Shown here piece after piece: positions 53,314 to 61,976 of a DNA stretch of 64,000 bases. Position 1 is the first letter of the stretch. Each line of letters opens with the position of its first letter. The stretch comes from JABDII01 sp963815325 (lineage in GTDB: Bacteria; Gemmatimonadota; Gemmatimonadetes; Gemmatimonadales; GWC2-71-9), in NCBI GenBank assembly GCA_963815325.1, contig CAWFGG010000010.1, positions 222,693 through 286,692 of the forward strand, in the 5' to 3' direction. A program made the translations under genes and the position numbers. The notes under the pieces are model-generated. The model saw only the letters and a list, made by a program, of their open reading frames with translations, made no database searches and was not told where the DNA came from.

Positions 53314-54142
53314 CTTGCGGATGCCGCGATCGCGGCGGTGGTCGCCTTGGGCCATCGGCCTGAGTGTGACGATTCACGTCGTGTTCATTCTCTTCTTCCG
53401 GGCCGAGGGCCACCTGCCGCACATCGCACGCAGGCCCAGTGCCGACATCATCGTGCTCTCCCCGCCGGAGGCGGAGCGTCGCGAAGTGCTCATGCCGTTT
53501 GGCGGAGCACCGGCGGTCCCGCCTGCCGCGGGGCGGCCGGCGGCGCGCACGGCCATCCCGGCGGAGATCCCCGAGCCCGATACCGTCGCCTACGACTTCC
53601 CGCCGGTGACCGTGACCGAGACGAGCCCCTACCGGCGTACCCTCGGACGCATCGCTCCGAGCTTGGCTGGAGGCGGGCTCTGGGTACGCCCGCTCCCCTT
53701 GCCGCCGCAGGAACTGGCCCAGCGGATTACCCGCTCGCATGAAGAACTGGTCGACAGCGCGGTCACGGCGATCGTGCAAGCTTTTCTGGATTCGGTCACA
53801 CCCGTGCCCGGTTCGGTGGTGGCTTCACTCCCGAAATGGACGACCGAGATTGGCGGCAAGAAGTTCGGCATCGACGGGAGCAACATCTACATCGCAGGAC
53901 TCAAGATTCCCACTGCCGTGCTCGCGCTCCTGCCGCTCCAGGGCGGCAACATCGATCAGTCCCGCCGCTACAACGATCTGATGGACATGCGGTCGGATAT
54001 CTACAACGCCGCTCGCCGCGCGGATAATCTCGAGGAGTTCAAGCAGGTGATCGAGGAGATTCGCGAGCGGAAAGAGCGTGAGAAGGAGTTCGAGCGGAAC
54101 CAACGCACGGCCCCACCGCCGGAAGAACCTCCGGTTCCGTAA
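53288..54142 (+). CDS. Membrane-anchored hypothetical protein (TonB-like N-terminus)
   Basis: 284 residues, GTG start overlapping the end of the aminotransferase gene. One N-terminal membrane helix (WAIGLSVTIHVVFILFF) is followed by a Pro/Ala-rich linker and a C-terminal helical region with a basic/acidic tail (EEIRERKEREKEFERNQ). The anchor-plus-Pro-rich layout resembles TonB or periplasmic spacer proteins, but no TonB C-terminal domain is recognised. Function is unknown. Confidence 0.65.
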   Translation: MEPLKPAFDLRMPRSRRWSPWAIGLSVTIHVVFILFFRAEGHLPHIARRPSADIIVLSPPEAERREVLMPFGGAPAVPPAAGRPAARTAIPAEIPEPDTVAYDFPPVTVTETSPYRRTLGRIAPSLAGGGLWVRPLPLPPQELAQRITRSHEELVDSAVTAIVQAFLDSVTPVPGSVVASLPKWTTEIGGKKFGIDGSNIYIAGLKIPTAVLALLPLQGGNIDQSRRYNDLMDMRSDIYNAARRADNLEEFKQVIEEIRERKEREKEFERNQRTAPPPEEPPVP

Positions 54143-54151
54143 GCGACCGGT

Positions 54152-55498
54152 CTAGTTGGCCTCGAGCGGCGGCAGGATCTCGCCGCCGTCGCCGATCCTC
54201 GCCGCAGTAGCCTTGAAGTCCTCGGTCGAGAGGCGCCGCACCAGCGCGATGGCCCGGCCGTCGGGGTCGGCGCGCGGTCCGGTCCGGGGTAACTGGTACA
54301 GCGGCTGGAGGCGGGCGGATCGGAAGGCGCCGTCGGGCCCCAATTCCAAATCCAAGATGGCGGTGATGCCCAGGGCTCCCGACAGATTGAACCCCCGGTA
54401 GGTGGCGAAGTTGCCCAAGGAGTACGCGATCGGGCGGCCCCGATAGAATTCGATCCCACGCAACACATGCGGGCCGTGCCCGATAACGGCATCGGCCCCG
54501 GCATCCACCACGGCGCGCGCCCACGTTCGGAGATCGCCGCGGGGCTCGCGTCCCAGGAACTCGGGGCCGTCCGGTGTGTGCACGGCGTCGGCTCCCTCGC
54601 TCCCGCCGTGGAAGGTGACGATCAGCACGTCCACCAGTGGTCGCACGCTCGCGACCAGGCCTTCGCTCGCCGTGACGTCGAGCAGGTTGTACGAATGGGG
54701 ATATGTCGCGAAGCCGATGAGCCCGACCACGGTGATACTGTCCGCTCGGTAGAGCGTGTCGATGCTCAGACGCTCCAGGGGACCGTAGGTCCGAATACCG
54801 AGCGCTTCCAACGCACGCTCGGCCATGCCCCGGCCTTCGGATCCCATGTCGTTGGCATGGTTGTTGGCCAAATTGAGGTGGGTAAACCCGGCCTCGGCCA
54901 GACGCGGCAGCAAGTGCGTCGGCGCCACGAAGGCGTAGCATTGCTGCCGGATGGTTCCATCGTCCCTTCGGCACTTGGATGGTGAGCCGGTGTCTCCCAC
55001 GGCGCTCTCGAAGTTGCCGACCACCATGTCTCCGGTCAGCAGTGGCGCCACCGCAGCCAAGAGCCCACGCCCGCTGTCCGCAGGAACCCCGTCCGGCAGC
55101 GTCGTCGTGCCGAGGCTGATGTCCCCCACGAAGCTCAAACGGACCGGTGCCTCCGCCTTGGGCGGCGACCGGTCCATCGGGACCGCGAGCGGATCGCCCA
55201 GACGGGCCGAGTCGATCGAGGGTTCTACCGGAGCATCGCGGGGGATTCGCACGTCGGGACGGTCGAGCCGCGCGGAATCGATGGAGGGCTCTGGAGTCGA
55301 GTCCCTCGGGATGGTAACCGGAGCGATCATCGGACCCGGATCGATGTTGGGTTTGATCGGCGGCGTCGGCGCCTCCGGCTGCTCGACTTCCGCTGGCGGG
55401 GGCGCGGGCTCGGGGAGGGACTCGGGGGCGGGGTGGGCGCACGCCGCAGCGGTCACCAGCAACCACAGTCCGGCCGACGAGCGAACATCCGTACGCAT
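54152..55498 (-). CDS. CapA family protein (poly-gamma-glutamate-type metallophosphatase fold)
   Basis: 448 residues with a lipoprotein-type signal (LWLLVTAAACAHPAP). A Pro/Asp-rich linker holds two copies of a 22-residue unit (IPRDSTPEPSIDSARL and IPRDAPVEPSIDSARL). The CapA domain follows: LSFVGDISLGTTTL, LANNHANDMG, VTFHGGSEG, DAVIGHGPHVLRGIEFYRG and IAYSLGNF, the PGA_cap metallophosphatase motifs. Its exact role is unknown; no other polyglutamate genes are nearby. ATG 55498 or 55501 could start it; the start overlaps the gltX stop. Confidence 0.88.
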   Translation of the reverse strand: MRTDVRSSAGLWLLVTAAACAHPAPESLPEPAPPPAEVEQPEAPTPPIKPNIDPGPMIAPVTIPRDSTPEPSIDSARLDRPDVRIPRDAPVEPSIDSARLGDPLAVPMDRSPPKAEAPVRLSFVGDISLGTTTLPDGVPADSGRGLLAAVAPLLTGDMVVGNFESAVGDTGSPSKCRRDDGTIRQQCYAFVAPTHLLPRLAEAGFTHLNLANNHANDMGSEGRGMAERALEALGIRTYGPLERLSIDTLYRADSITVVGLIGFATYPHSYNLLDVTASEGLVASVRPLVDVLIVTFHGGSEGADAVHTPDGPEFLGREPRGDLRTWARAVVDAGADAVIGHGPHVLRGIEFYRGRPIAYSLGNFATYRGFNLSGALGITAILDLELGPDGAFRSARLQPLYQLPRTGPRADPDGRAIALVRRLSTEDFKATAARIGDGGEILPPLEAN

Positions 55499-55500
55499 CA

Positions 55501-56922
55501 TCACTCCCTCGTTCCGGCGTCTCGGAGACGCGCAAGGCTCGAATCTCGCCCCACCACGTACAACAGTTCATTGACTGGCTCCGAAACGGTCGATCCCGTG
55601 AGGGCGACCCGAATCGGCTGCATGACGTCTCCGAGCGTGAGCCCATTCGACTCGGCGACCCGTCGCAAGGTCTCGACCAACTGGTCTGGCGTCCACTCGG
55701 CCGCGGATAGCTCCTGAAGCGCGGCAAGGGCCAACGCGAGGTTCGCGTTGAAGGCCGCGCCCATCTTGCCTTTGAGTTTCTCGGCCTTCTGGTCCGGCAC
55801 GACACGGCTCGGGTCCAGCCGTATGGCTATCTGCTCGGCCAGGTGTACCACCGTTCGGCTCCGCGTCTTTACGGCACCGATCAACGGCAACACATCCGCT
55901 ATGTCGGGCAGCTGCATGCGCCCGAGCTCCCGCCGCACTGGCCCGACCAGCTCCTCCGCGGGAAGCATGGACAAGTATTGGCCGTTCATCCATTCCAGCT
56001 TGGTCGTGTCGAAGACGGCCGGCTTCTTCTGGATAGCCTCGAGCGAAAAGGCATCGATCATCTCCCGCTCGGTGAGGATCTCCCGGTCGTCGCCCGGCGA
56101 CCAGCCGAGCAGGGCGAGGAAGTTGCGCATTGCCGCCGGGAGGATCCCATGGTCTTGGTAGTCACCGACGGCGGTGGCGCCGTGTCGCTTCGACAGTTTC
56201 TTGCCGTCCGTGCCCAGGATCATGGGCACATGGGCGAACACCGGCGGCTCACGATCGAGCGCCCGGTAGAGCGCGATCTGTTTCGGGGTATTCGAGATGT
56301 GATCGGCGCCCCGGATGACGTGGGTGATTCCCATGTCGAGGTCGTCGGAGACCACGGCCAGGTTGTAGATGGGAGACCCGTCACTTCGCAGGATGACCAA
56401 ATCGTCGAGGTCGCGTCCGTGAAAGCTGATCCGGCCGTGCACAGTATCGTCCCACGCCAGCTCCTCGTTGGGCATGAGAAACCGGATGGCGAACGGCGTG
56501 CCGGCGTCGATCTTGGCAGCGATCTCGGAATCGGACAGGGTATGGCAGCGGCGATCGTACGTGAATGGGACTTTCAGCCGATTGGCTTTCTGCCGTTGCT
56601 CCGCCAGCTCGACCACCGAGCAGAAGCACCGGTAGGCCTTCCCCTCGGTCAGGAGTTGGTGGGCGCGAGCTCGCTGCTGGTCGGAATAGTCGGCTTGAAA
56701 GAACGGCCCCTCGTCCCATGCGACGCCGAGCCAAATGAGCCCGTCATGAATGACCTTGGTATGCTCGTCGCTGCTTCGCGTCCGATCGGTGTCCTCGATA
56801 CGGAGGATGAAGGTGCCTCCGGTCTGCCGGACGAACAGCCAGTTGAACAGCGCAGTCCGCGCCCCGCCGACGTGGAGGTAGCCGGTGGGGGAAGGTGCGA
56901 ACCGGACGCGGGGTGCGGACAT
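55501..56922 (-). CDS. gltX: Glutamyl-tRNA synthetase
   Basis: 473-residue class I GluRS. The HIGH-like motif is in RFAPSPTGYLHVGGARTALFNWLF and the KMSKS-like motif in LGTDGKKLSKRHGA. IRGADHISNTPKQIALYRAL and the C-terminal anticodon-binding helices are present. ATG 56922 opens the canonical MSAPRVRFAPSPTG. It is upstream of capA on the minus strand and 75 nt downstream of a tRNA-Ser gene. Confidence 0.96.
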   Translation of the reverse strand: MSAPRVRFAPSPTGYLHVGGARTALFNWLFVRQTGGTFILRIEDTDRTRSSDEHTKVIHDGLIWLGVAWDEGPFFQADYSDQQRARAHQLLTEGKAYRCFCSVVELAEQRQKANRLKVPFTYDRRCHTLSDSEIAAKIDAGTPFAIRFLMPNEELAWDDTVHGRISFHGRDLDDLVILRSDGSPIYNLAVVSDDLDMGITHVIRGADHISNTPKQIALYRALDREPPVFAHVPMILGTDGKKLSKRHGATAVGDYQDHGILPAAMRNFLALLGWSPGDDREILTEREMIDAFSLEAIQKKPAVFDTTKLEWMNGQYLSMLPAEELVGPVRRELGRMQLPDIADVLPLIGAVKTRSRTVVHLAEQIAIRLDPSRVVPDQKAEKLKGKMGAAFNANLALALAALQELSAAEWTPDQLVETLRRVAESNGLTLGDVMQPIRVALTGSTVSEPVNELLYVVGRDSSLARLRDAGTRE

Positions 56923-56997
56923 GGGTGAGTGAATTCGGGAAGACCGGTGGTGGGGAAGGGCACGATCCCGAGGGCCGGCTGGCACGTCGGGCGGAAA

Positions 56998-57087
56998 CGG
57001 AGCGGGAGGGATTCGAACCCTCGATAGGGGGATAAGCCCTATGCCGGTTTAGCAAACCGGTGCCTTCAGCCTCTCGGCCACCGCTCC
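56998..57087 (-). tRNA. tRNA-Ser (GCT anticodon)
   Basis: 90 nt on the minus strand. Acceptor GGAGCGG/CCGCTCC, anticodon stem with loop TTGCTAA (anticodon GCT), a long variable arm typical of tRNA-Ser (CATAGGGCTTATCCCCCTATCG), and T-arm GAGGG-TTCGAAT-CCCTC. Discriminator G. Confidence 0.95.
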
Positions 57088-57170
57088 TCGGGACGTGGAA
57101 AGTGATCGCCCGGCCCGACCGGGGCAAGGTCTCGTGACCCAGCTTCATCGGTACCGATCACACACCCTGT

Positions 57171-57205
57171 CACAAGGGCCGGCACTGCTGGTGCCGGCCC
57201 TTGTG
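57171..57205. terminator. Perfect 15-bp hairpin downstream of the DUF4097 gene
   Basis: CACAAGGGCCGGCAC (57171-57185) pairs perfectly with GTGCCGGCCCTTGTG (57191-57205) around TGCTG. It lies 30 nt beyond the stop of the minus-strand DUF4097 gene and 84 nt upstream of tRNA-Ser. No U-tract follows, so it is a strong terminator candidate by position and stem rather than by the U-run. Confidence 0.7.
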
Positions 57206-57234
57206 CGTCCCGCGGGATGAGCCGCCTTCGGGAC

Positions 57235-58004
57235 CTACCGTCGCTGGATGTGAACCCCGCCGTTGGTCGTCATCGCTCGGATCGGCGGGCCGCCGTCACC
57301 CAGGGTCACGGATAAGCGCTTCGTGACCCGGCCCTGGACCATGACAGGGAAGTCGATCTCCAGCCCACCGTTGGTGGTGCCGGTTTCCAGCCGGGCCGAG
57401 TAGCCGTCGGGCATCGTGAGGGAGACGCCGCCATTCCTGGTCTGGGCGTCCAACCCGGCGCCCTCCCACCGCGAGCCGCTGAGCTCGATGTGGAGCCCTC
57501 CATTGGTCGTACGAGCCCGAACGTCACCGCCGAGGTTCCTGAGGTGGACACCGCCGTTGACCGTGGCGAGTGCCATCGTGCCACGAACATCGCTCACCTC
57601 GACCCCGCCGTTCGTGGTTTCGAGGTCCAAGTCCTGACTCCGGGGTAGGTAGATCTCGTAACTCGCGGACCAGTTCTCGTTGCGGCCGGTGGAGGGTCCC
57701 CTGGCCCGGATCGAGCCACGGTCGGCCTCGATGCGGACCTCTGACGCGAGCGCCCGGGCCCGCTCGTCGGTTCTCGCGTGACCAACGACGACCACCCGAA
57801 CGGCGATTTGGTCTCGGTCCCACCCCAGGGCCTTGATTCCTCCGTTGGGACCCGCGTCGACCTCGCAGGCTGCCGGTTGGTGAGAGCGTCAGGTCCTTGA
57901 CCAGACAATGCCGGCCCCGGTCGTCATTCCGCTCACTGGCCCTCGCAGCTGGTGCGCCACTCTTGGGCGGCGGCCGGGCAGAGGCCGGAAGGGTGAGAAG
58001 TCAC
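57235..58004 (-). pseudogene. DUF4097 family protein with disrupted N-terminal coding region
   Basis: The intact part (57235-57795) encodes a parallel-beta-helix-like DUF4097 domain with the recurring TTNGG/TRNGG unit (LETTNGGVEV, ATVNGGVHL, RTTNGGLHI, QTRNGGVSL, GTTNGGLEI, MTTNGGVHI). Family-like sequence continues upstream: VDAGPNGGIKALGWDRDQIAVRVVV in the same frame, then a shift at about 57868-57880, then RGRHCLVKDLTLSPTGSL, another break near 57930-57945, and a short CPAAAQEWRTSCEGQ stretch. No single frame gives a signal peptide plus domain, so the gene is broken or the sequence has indels. Start is a guess. Confidence 0.55.
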
Positions 58005-58137
58005 TGAGATGGAGAAAGCAATCGAAGCACGTCGGGTGACCCCATGGGGACCGACCTCCGGATCGAGAGAGCCAACGAGGGCATCAGTGGGTTAGATGCC
58101 CCGGAGTGCCCGAGGGTTGTCATCGTGCGACGAGCGG

Positions 58138-58800
58138 TTAGTCGAAGATGTGGTGGGTCACGGCGTAGTGGATCAGCCCCGGGGTGGTGCTCACGCCCAG
58201 GATTTTCTTGATGCGCCTGCGATGGAACTCGATGGCCTTGACGGTCAATTCAAGCGCCTCAGCCGTCTCGGCAATGGTGGAACCGAGGACCAAGTGATGG
58301 AGGACTTCCAGCTGCCGGGCGGTGAGACGAAGCCAGGGCTTCATCCGCACCTCCCCACCGGTCGTTTGCTGCGTGTCGCTGCCGGGCGAATACGCCTTGA
58401 GTTTGTCCGCCATGGCCGGGTCCATGAAGGTCTCGCCCTCGAGCGCCTTGGCGATTGCCGTCATGAGCACCTCGCGCGGCGAATGCTTGAGCACGAACCC
58501 CGCAGCCGAGGCGCGCATGGCCTCGAGAGCGAACAGGGCCTCATCGTGCATGGTGAGGATGATGACCTTGGTGGGAGACCCGAGCTTCTTCATGCGCCGG
58601 GCCACGTCGATGCCACTCTGTCCGGGCATGGACACGTCCACCAGGGCCAGATCGGGCTTCAGGCGTTCGATCTCGTCCAGCACCTGTGAGCCGTCGTGTA
58701 CCATGGCGACGACGCGGTAGGTGGGCTCGAGCGCGCCGACCAAGCCTTCGCAGAACATCTTGTGGTCGTCGGCCACCAGGACTCGGGGGTGGTAGATCAT
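58138..58800 (-). CDS. NarL/LuxR family response regulator
   Basis: 220 residues. The receiver domain has ADDHKMFCEGL, the phospho-acceptor Asp in LALVDVSMPG, the conserved Thr in VIILTMHDE and Lys in GFVLKHSPREVL. The LuxR-type HTH runs RLTARQLEVLHHLVLGSTIAETAEALELTVKAIEFHRRRIKKIL. ATG 58800 overlaps the histidine kinase stop, so kinase and regulator are coupled. Its DNA target and stimulus are unknown. Confidence 0.92.
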   Translation of the reverse strand: MIYHPRVLVADDHKMFCEGLVGALEPTYRVVAMVHDGSQVLDEIERLKPDLALVDVSMPGQSGIDVARRMKKLGSPTKVIILTMHDEALFALEAMRASAAGFVLKHSPREVLMTAIAKALEGETFMDPAMADKLKAYSPGSDTQQTTGGEVRMKPWLRLTARQLEVLHHLVLGSTIAETAEALELTVKAIEFHRRRIKKILGVSTTPGLIHYAVTHHIFD

Positions 58801-59574
58801 GGCTGCCGCCGGAGTGGCACCCACGCGTCGACCCGGGTGCCCCGGTCCCGGCCCGGCGTGACCGATACCTGCCCGTTCACCAGGCGCGCCCGTTCCTTCA
58901 TGCTGGTGATGCCGAGTCCGATGGTTGCCGCCTCCGAGTTCTCCGGCAGGCCCCGTCCCTGGTCCTCAACCACGAGCCGTATTCCGCCGTCCTGTTCCGT
59001 CATGGACAGGGAGGCCTGGGACACCTGGGCATGCTGGGCCACATTCCGCAGGGCTTCTTGGGCTATCCGGTAGAGACTGGTGGTGAGATTCTTGGGGAGG
59101 GTGGTGGTCTTGTGTTTCAGGTCGATGTTCATGTCCAGCCGGACGCCATCGGTGCCGTTCATGTCTTGCGCCAAGGCCTCGAGCGCGGCTTCGAGCCCGA
59201 GATGGTCGAGCACGGCCGGGTGCATCCGCTTGGCGATGTTCCGGAGGTCGCTCGGCCAGATCGGCGACTTCCTCCCGGAACTGCCCTATCCACCGGGCAT
59301 AGGCCTCTTGACTCACCGGGGGCGCCATCTGCTTTGCGTCCAATTCGCCGAGCAGCACCGCAACCCGTTGGAGCACGTCATCGTGAATTTCTCGGGCCAC
59401 GAGGGCGCGTTCCTCCTCTTGGGCGGCGAGGAGGCGGTCGCTGAAGGCACGGACCGACGCCATGTGCCGTCGCTGCTGCAGCAAGACGGCGATGACGAAC
59501 GCTACGACGAGGATCGTAACGGTGCCGGCGGCGGCGAGATAGACCCACCAAATGTCAGGGACGACCGTCCGCAC
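58797..59574 (-). CDS. Sensor histidine kinase (HisKA_3 type), one frameshift
   Basis: About 258 residues when rejoined, GTG start. One N-terminal membrane helix (IWWVYLAAAGTVTILVVAFVIAVLL), then the HisKA_3 dimerisation block AAQEEERALVAREIHDDVLQRV with the phospho-His. At about 59249-59256 the frame shifts (extra G); the second part SDLRNIAKRMHPAVLDHLGLEAAL... has the HATPase N box LYRIAQEALRNVAQHAQ and G box VVEDQGRGLPE, GLGITSMKERA. It pairs with the response regulator downstream. Signals are probably sensed by the adjacent membrane protein. Confidence 0.75.
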
Positions 59575-60192
59575 AGAACCCCCAGGGTCAAGAGTGCGTA
59601 TGCCAGGATATTGATGGCGGCCTTCACGTAGAACGTCGCCCGCAAATACTCCATGGAGTTCGCGGTCAGGAGCATCTCACTGACGGGATCCAGCACCACC
59701 CCGCTCCCGAAGTAGAGCAGCCACCCGATGCTGATCCAAAACCATGGGGCGGCCGCGGGGGTGCTGGACTTCCGAAGCCGGGTCACCAGGGTGTAGGCCG
59801 CTGCCACCAGGATGACGAGGGCCTGGAGCGGGGCGGTGAACCGGCTGAACTGCGACAGGTCCTCGACCGTAGCCCGTCATGATGAGCCAGACCACCACGT
59901 AGAGCCCCGCGGCGATGCGCATGGCATCCCGCGGGACGACGCGGAGCTGCAGGTAGGACAGGCTCCACAGGATGAGGGCCGTGATGACCGGCAGTCGTGC
60001 GTGGATGATCCAGAGAGTCTTGGCTGCCGCGCTTGCCGAGCCAGGTCATCGACGACGTCGAGCAGGAACATGGCCAGCATGAGCGGCTGCCGTCAGCGCA
60101 AGAGCGCGCGGCACTGGCCGGCGCACGGCAAAGATCGCCGCGAACGCCAGGACCTCGACGCCGAATGAGGCGTAGATGAGCGCATCGCCCAC
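59502..60192 (-). pseudogene. Polytopic membrane protein with several frameshifts
   Basis: Segments in different frames together encode a multi-helix protein: GDALIYASFGVEVLAFAAIFAV (from GTG 60192), LMLAMFLLDVVDDLARQARQ, TLWIIHARLPVITALILWSLSYLQLRVV, AGLYVVVWLIMTGYG, then DLSQFSRFTAPLQALVILVAAAYTLV and FWISIGWLLYFGSGVVLDPVSEMLL. Frame changes are near 60082-60092, 60021-60040 and 59868-59874. It lies directly upstream of the kinase and overlaps its start, so it may be a sensory partner. Each piece is hydrophobic and conserved-looking, which argues against long decay. Confidence 0.5.
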
Positions 60193-60208
60193 ACTTGACC
60201 CTATTGAC

Positions 60209-60655
60209 TCAGAGCTGCCCGACCTGCTGCAAAAGGGCGGGCAAGGCCTGCGCCGTCTCGGCGATGGTCCCGTCCTCGAGATCGTTGCCCTGGCTCATCC
60301 ACACCAACCACCACCAACGCCGGTGAGCCGTCCGGGTTCATTCCCTGATAGATCCTGAGGCCGGCAACACCGGACTCGCTCAGCATCTGATCCAGCACTG
60401 CGCGGTCGAAGTATCCGGCAATCACCGTCCCCGGCGCATTTGCATCGCGGAAGGCCCGGGTGAGCTCGCGCCGCCTCGGGAGCCGACATGGCATGCAGGG
60501 CAACCGCCTCGGCGCTCGGCGGCGCCATGCCCGCCTGCTGCGCCGGCCGGCTCGGCCCGGCAGGCGGCGAATATCACGGCCATGCCTGCTACGAGGCCAG
60601 GAACAGCGGCTCGGTGGAGCACTCGCGGTGTCTGGGTTGTGAGCATGTTGAACAT
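60209..60655 (-). pseudogene. Small lipoprotein-like gene with several frameshifts
   Basis: ATG 60655 follows GGAGG and opens MFNMLTTQTPRVLHRAAVPG with a lipobox-like stretch VIFAAC. Coding then moves between frames: PAQQAGMAPPSAEAVALHAM (after about 60548), LTRAFRDANAPGTVIAGYFD and AGLRIYQGMNPDGSPALVVV (after about 60466), and SQGNDLEDGTIAETAQALPALL ending at TGA 60209 (after about 60297). The rejoined protein would be about 148 residues. Function is unknown. It starts the minus-strand two-component group. Confidence 0.5.
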
Positions 60656-60866
60656 CGGGAACCTCCGTTACGCAAGGATGAACTCGTGGCGGTCGCGGCA
60701 CCGTCGCGACCCAAACTGATGCACGATAGCACTTTCCTTCTATTCGGGGAATACGATGGTCGGGTTGACTAGGGTTTTCCCTAGTTCTGATTTTTGCCCG
60801 GTTTTCGGTGGGTTTGACGCGAGGTGACGCGACCGCCGGAGGACGATCGAATTTCTGAAACGCGAA

Positions 60867-60954
60867 CGGCGTGGGTGAGATTCGAACTCACGGTACCCGG
60901 TTAGGGTACGGCGGTTTTCAAGACCGCTGCATTCAACCACTCTGCCACCACGCC
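60867..60954 (-). tRNA. tRNA-Ser (TGA anticodon)
   Basis: 88 nt on the minus strand. Acceptor GGCGTGG/CCACGCC, anticodon stem GCGGT/ACCGC with loop CTTGAAA (anticodon TGA), long variable arm (CGTACCCTAACCGGGTACC), and T-arm GTGAG-TTCGAAT-CTCAC. Discriminator G. The 211-bp stretch between the start of the lipoprotein gene and this tRNA shows no other feature I can support. Confidence 0.95.
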
Positions 60955-61088
60955 CTGACTTGAAAGTTAGCGCGCGGCCCGGGGCGGATACAAGCGAATA
61001 CACGGTCGGCGGCCTTGTCCCCTCCCATCATTTGGCCCTATCTTGCCGCGCCTTGACGCCCGGCCTTCCTCGCTCCGTATGGTCTGCC

Positions 61089-61976
61089 ATGATTCCGAGA
61101 ATGTCCCGAGTGATTGCGATGCTCGCGGGGCTTGGCAGCGTGGCCTGTGGTTCCAGCCCGGCCTCGGGGGCCGCCCAGGCGGGGCCCCTGGCCGTCGCGG
61201 TCAGCATCCTGCCCCAGAAATACTTCGTGGATCGGATTGGCGGGCCGGCCGTCTCGGTGTCGGTGCTGATCGGTCCGGGTCAGAGCCCCGACACCTACGA
61301 TCCGACGCCGCGCCAGATGGCGAGCCTTGCGGGCACCAGGATCTACTTCACGATGGGGTTGGAGTTCGAGCATGCCTGGCTCAGCCGGATGCATGCGGCA
61401 TATTCCGGCATGACCATGGTCGACATGCGTCAAGGCATTGAGCTGCTGCCGTTGGATGACGACTCGGATCCGGGTCATGAGGGTCGTCAGGATCCGCACG
61501 TGTGGATGAGTCCGCGGCTGGTGGCCGTCATGGCTGGGACCATTCGGGACGCCCTGATCGAGGCGCTGCCCGATCGCCGCGAGCTATTCGATCTCAACTA
61601 CCAGCGGTTCGTCCGCGACCTGAGCGCCGTCGATGATGAGGTCCACGGCCTCCTTCGCGACCTCCCGACCCGGACGTTCATGGCGTTCCATCCGGCGTGG
61701 GCCTACTTCGCCGAGGAGTACGGACTCCACCAAGTCCCCATTGCGAGCCACGGGAAGGAGCCCGGCGCCCAAACCCTGGCACGCCTGATCCACCAGGCTC
61801 GAGTCGAGCATATCCGGGTGGTGCTGGTCCAAGCCCAATACAGCCAAGGCATGGCGAAGACCGTGGCACAGGCGGCGGGTGCCAGGGTGCTGATGCTCGA
61901 TCCGCTGGCGGAGGATTATGTGAACAACGTGCGGCATGTGGCCGAGCGGCTGGCGGAGGCGTTGCGCGAATCATGA
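61089..61976 (+). CDS. Metal ABC transporter substrate-binding lipoprotein (ZnuA/TroA-type)
   Basis: 295 residues. The signal RVIAMLAGLGSVACGSS probably ends at a lipidated Cys. The cluster-A-I fold shows VAVSILPQKYFVDRIGG, the metal His in FEHAWLSRM, DPHVWMSPR, FMAFHPAWAYFAEEYGL and an Asp in LDPLAEDYV. Zinc, manganese or iron could be the ligand; the short acidic/His stretch DDDSDPGHEGRQDPH is a possible metal-acquisition loop. ATG 61089 or 61101 may start it. The stop overlaps the ATPase start (ATGA). Confidence 0.9.
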   Translation: MIPRMSRVIAMLAGLGSVACGSSPASGAAQAGPLAVAVSILPQKYFVDRIGGPAVSVSVLIGPGQSPDTYDPTPRQMASLAGTRIYFTMGLEFEHAWLSRMHAAYSGMTMVDMRQGIELLPLDDDSDPGHEGRQDPHVWMSPRLVAVMAGTIRDALIEALPDRRELFDLNYQRFVRDLSAVDDEVHGLLRDLPTRTFMAFHPAWAYFAEEYGLHQVPIASHGKEPGAQTLARLIHQARVEHIRVVLVQAQYSQGMAKTVAQAAGARVLMLDPLAEDYVNNVRHVAERLAEALRES

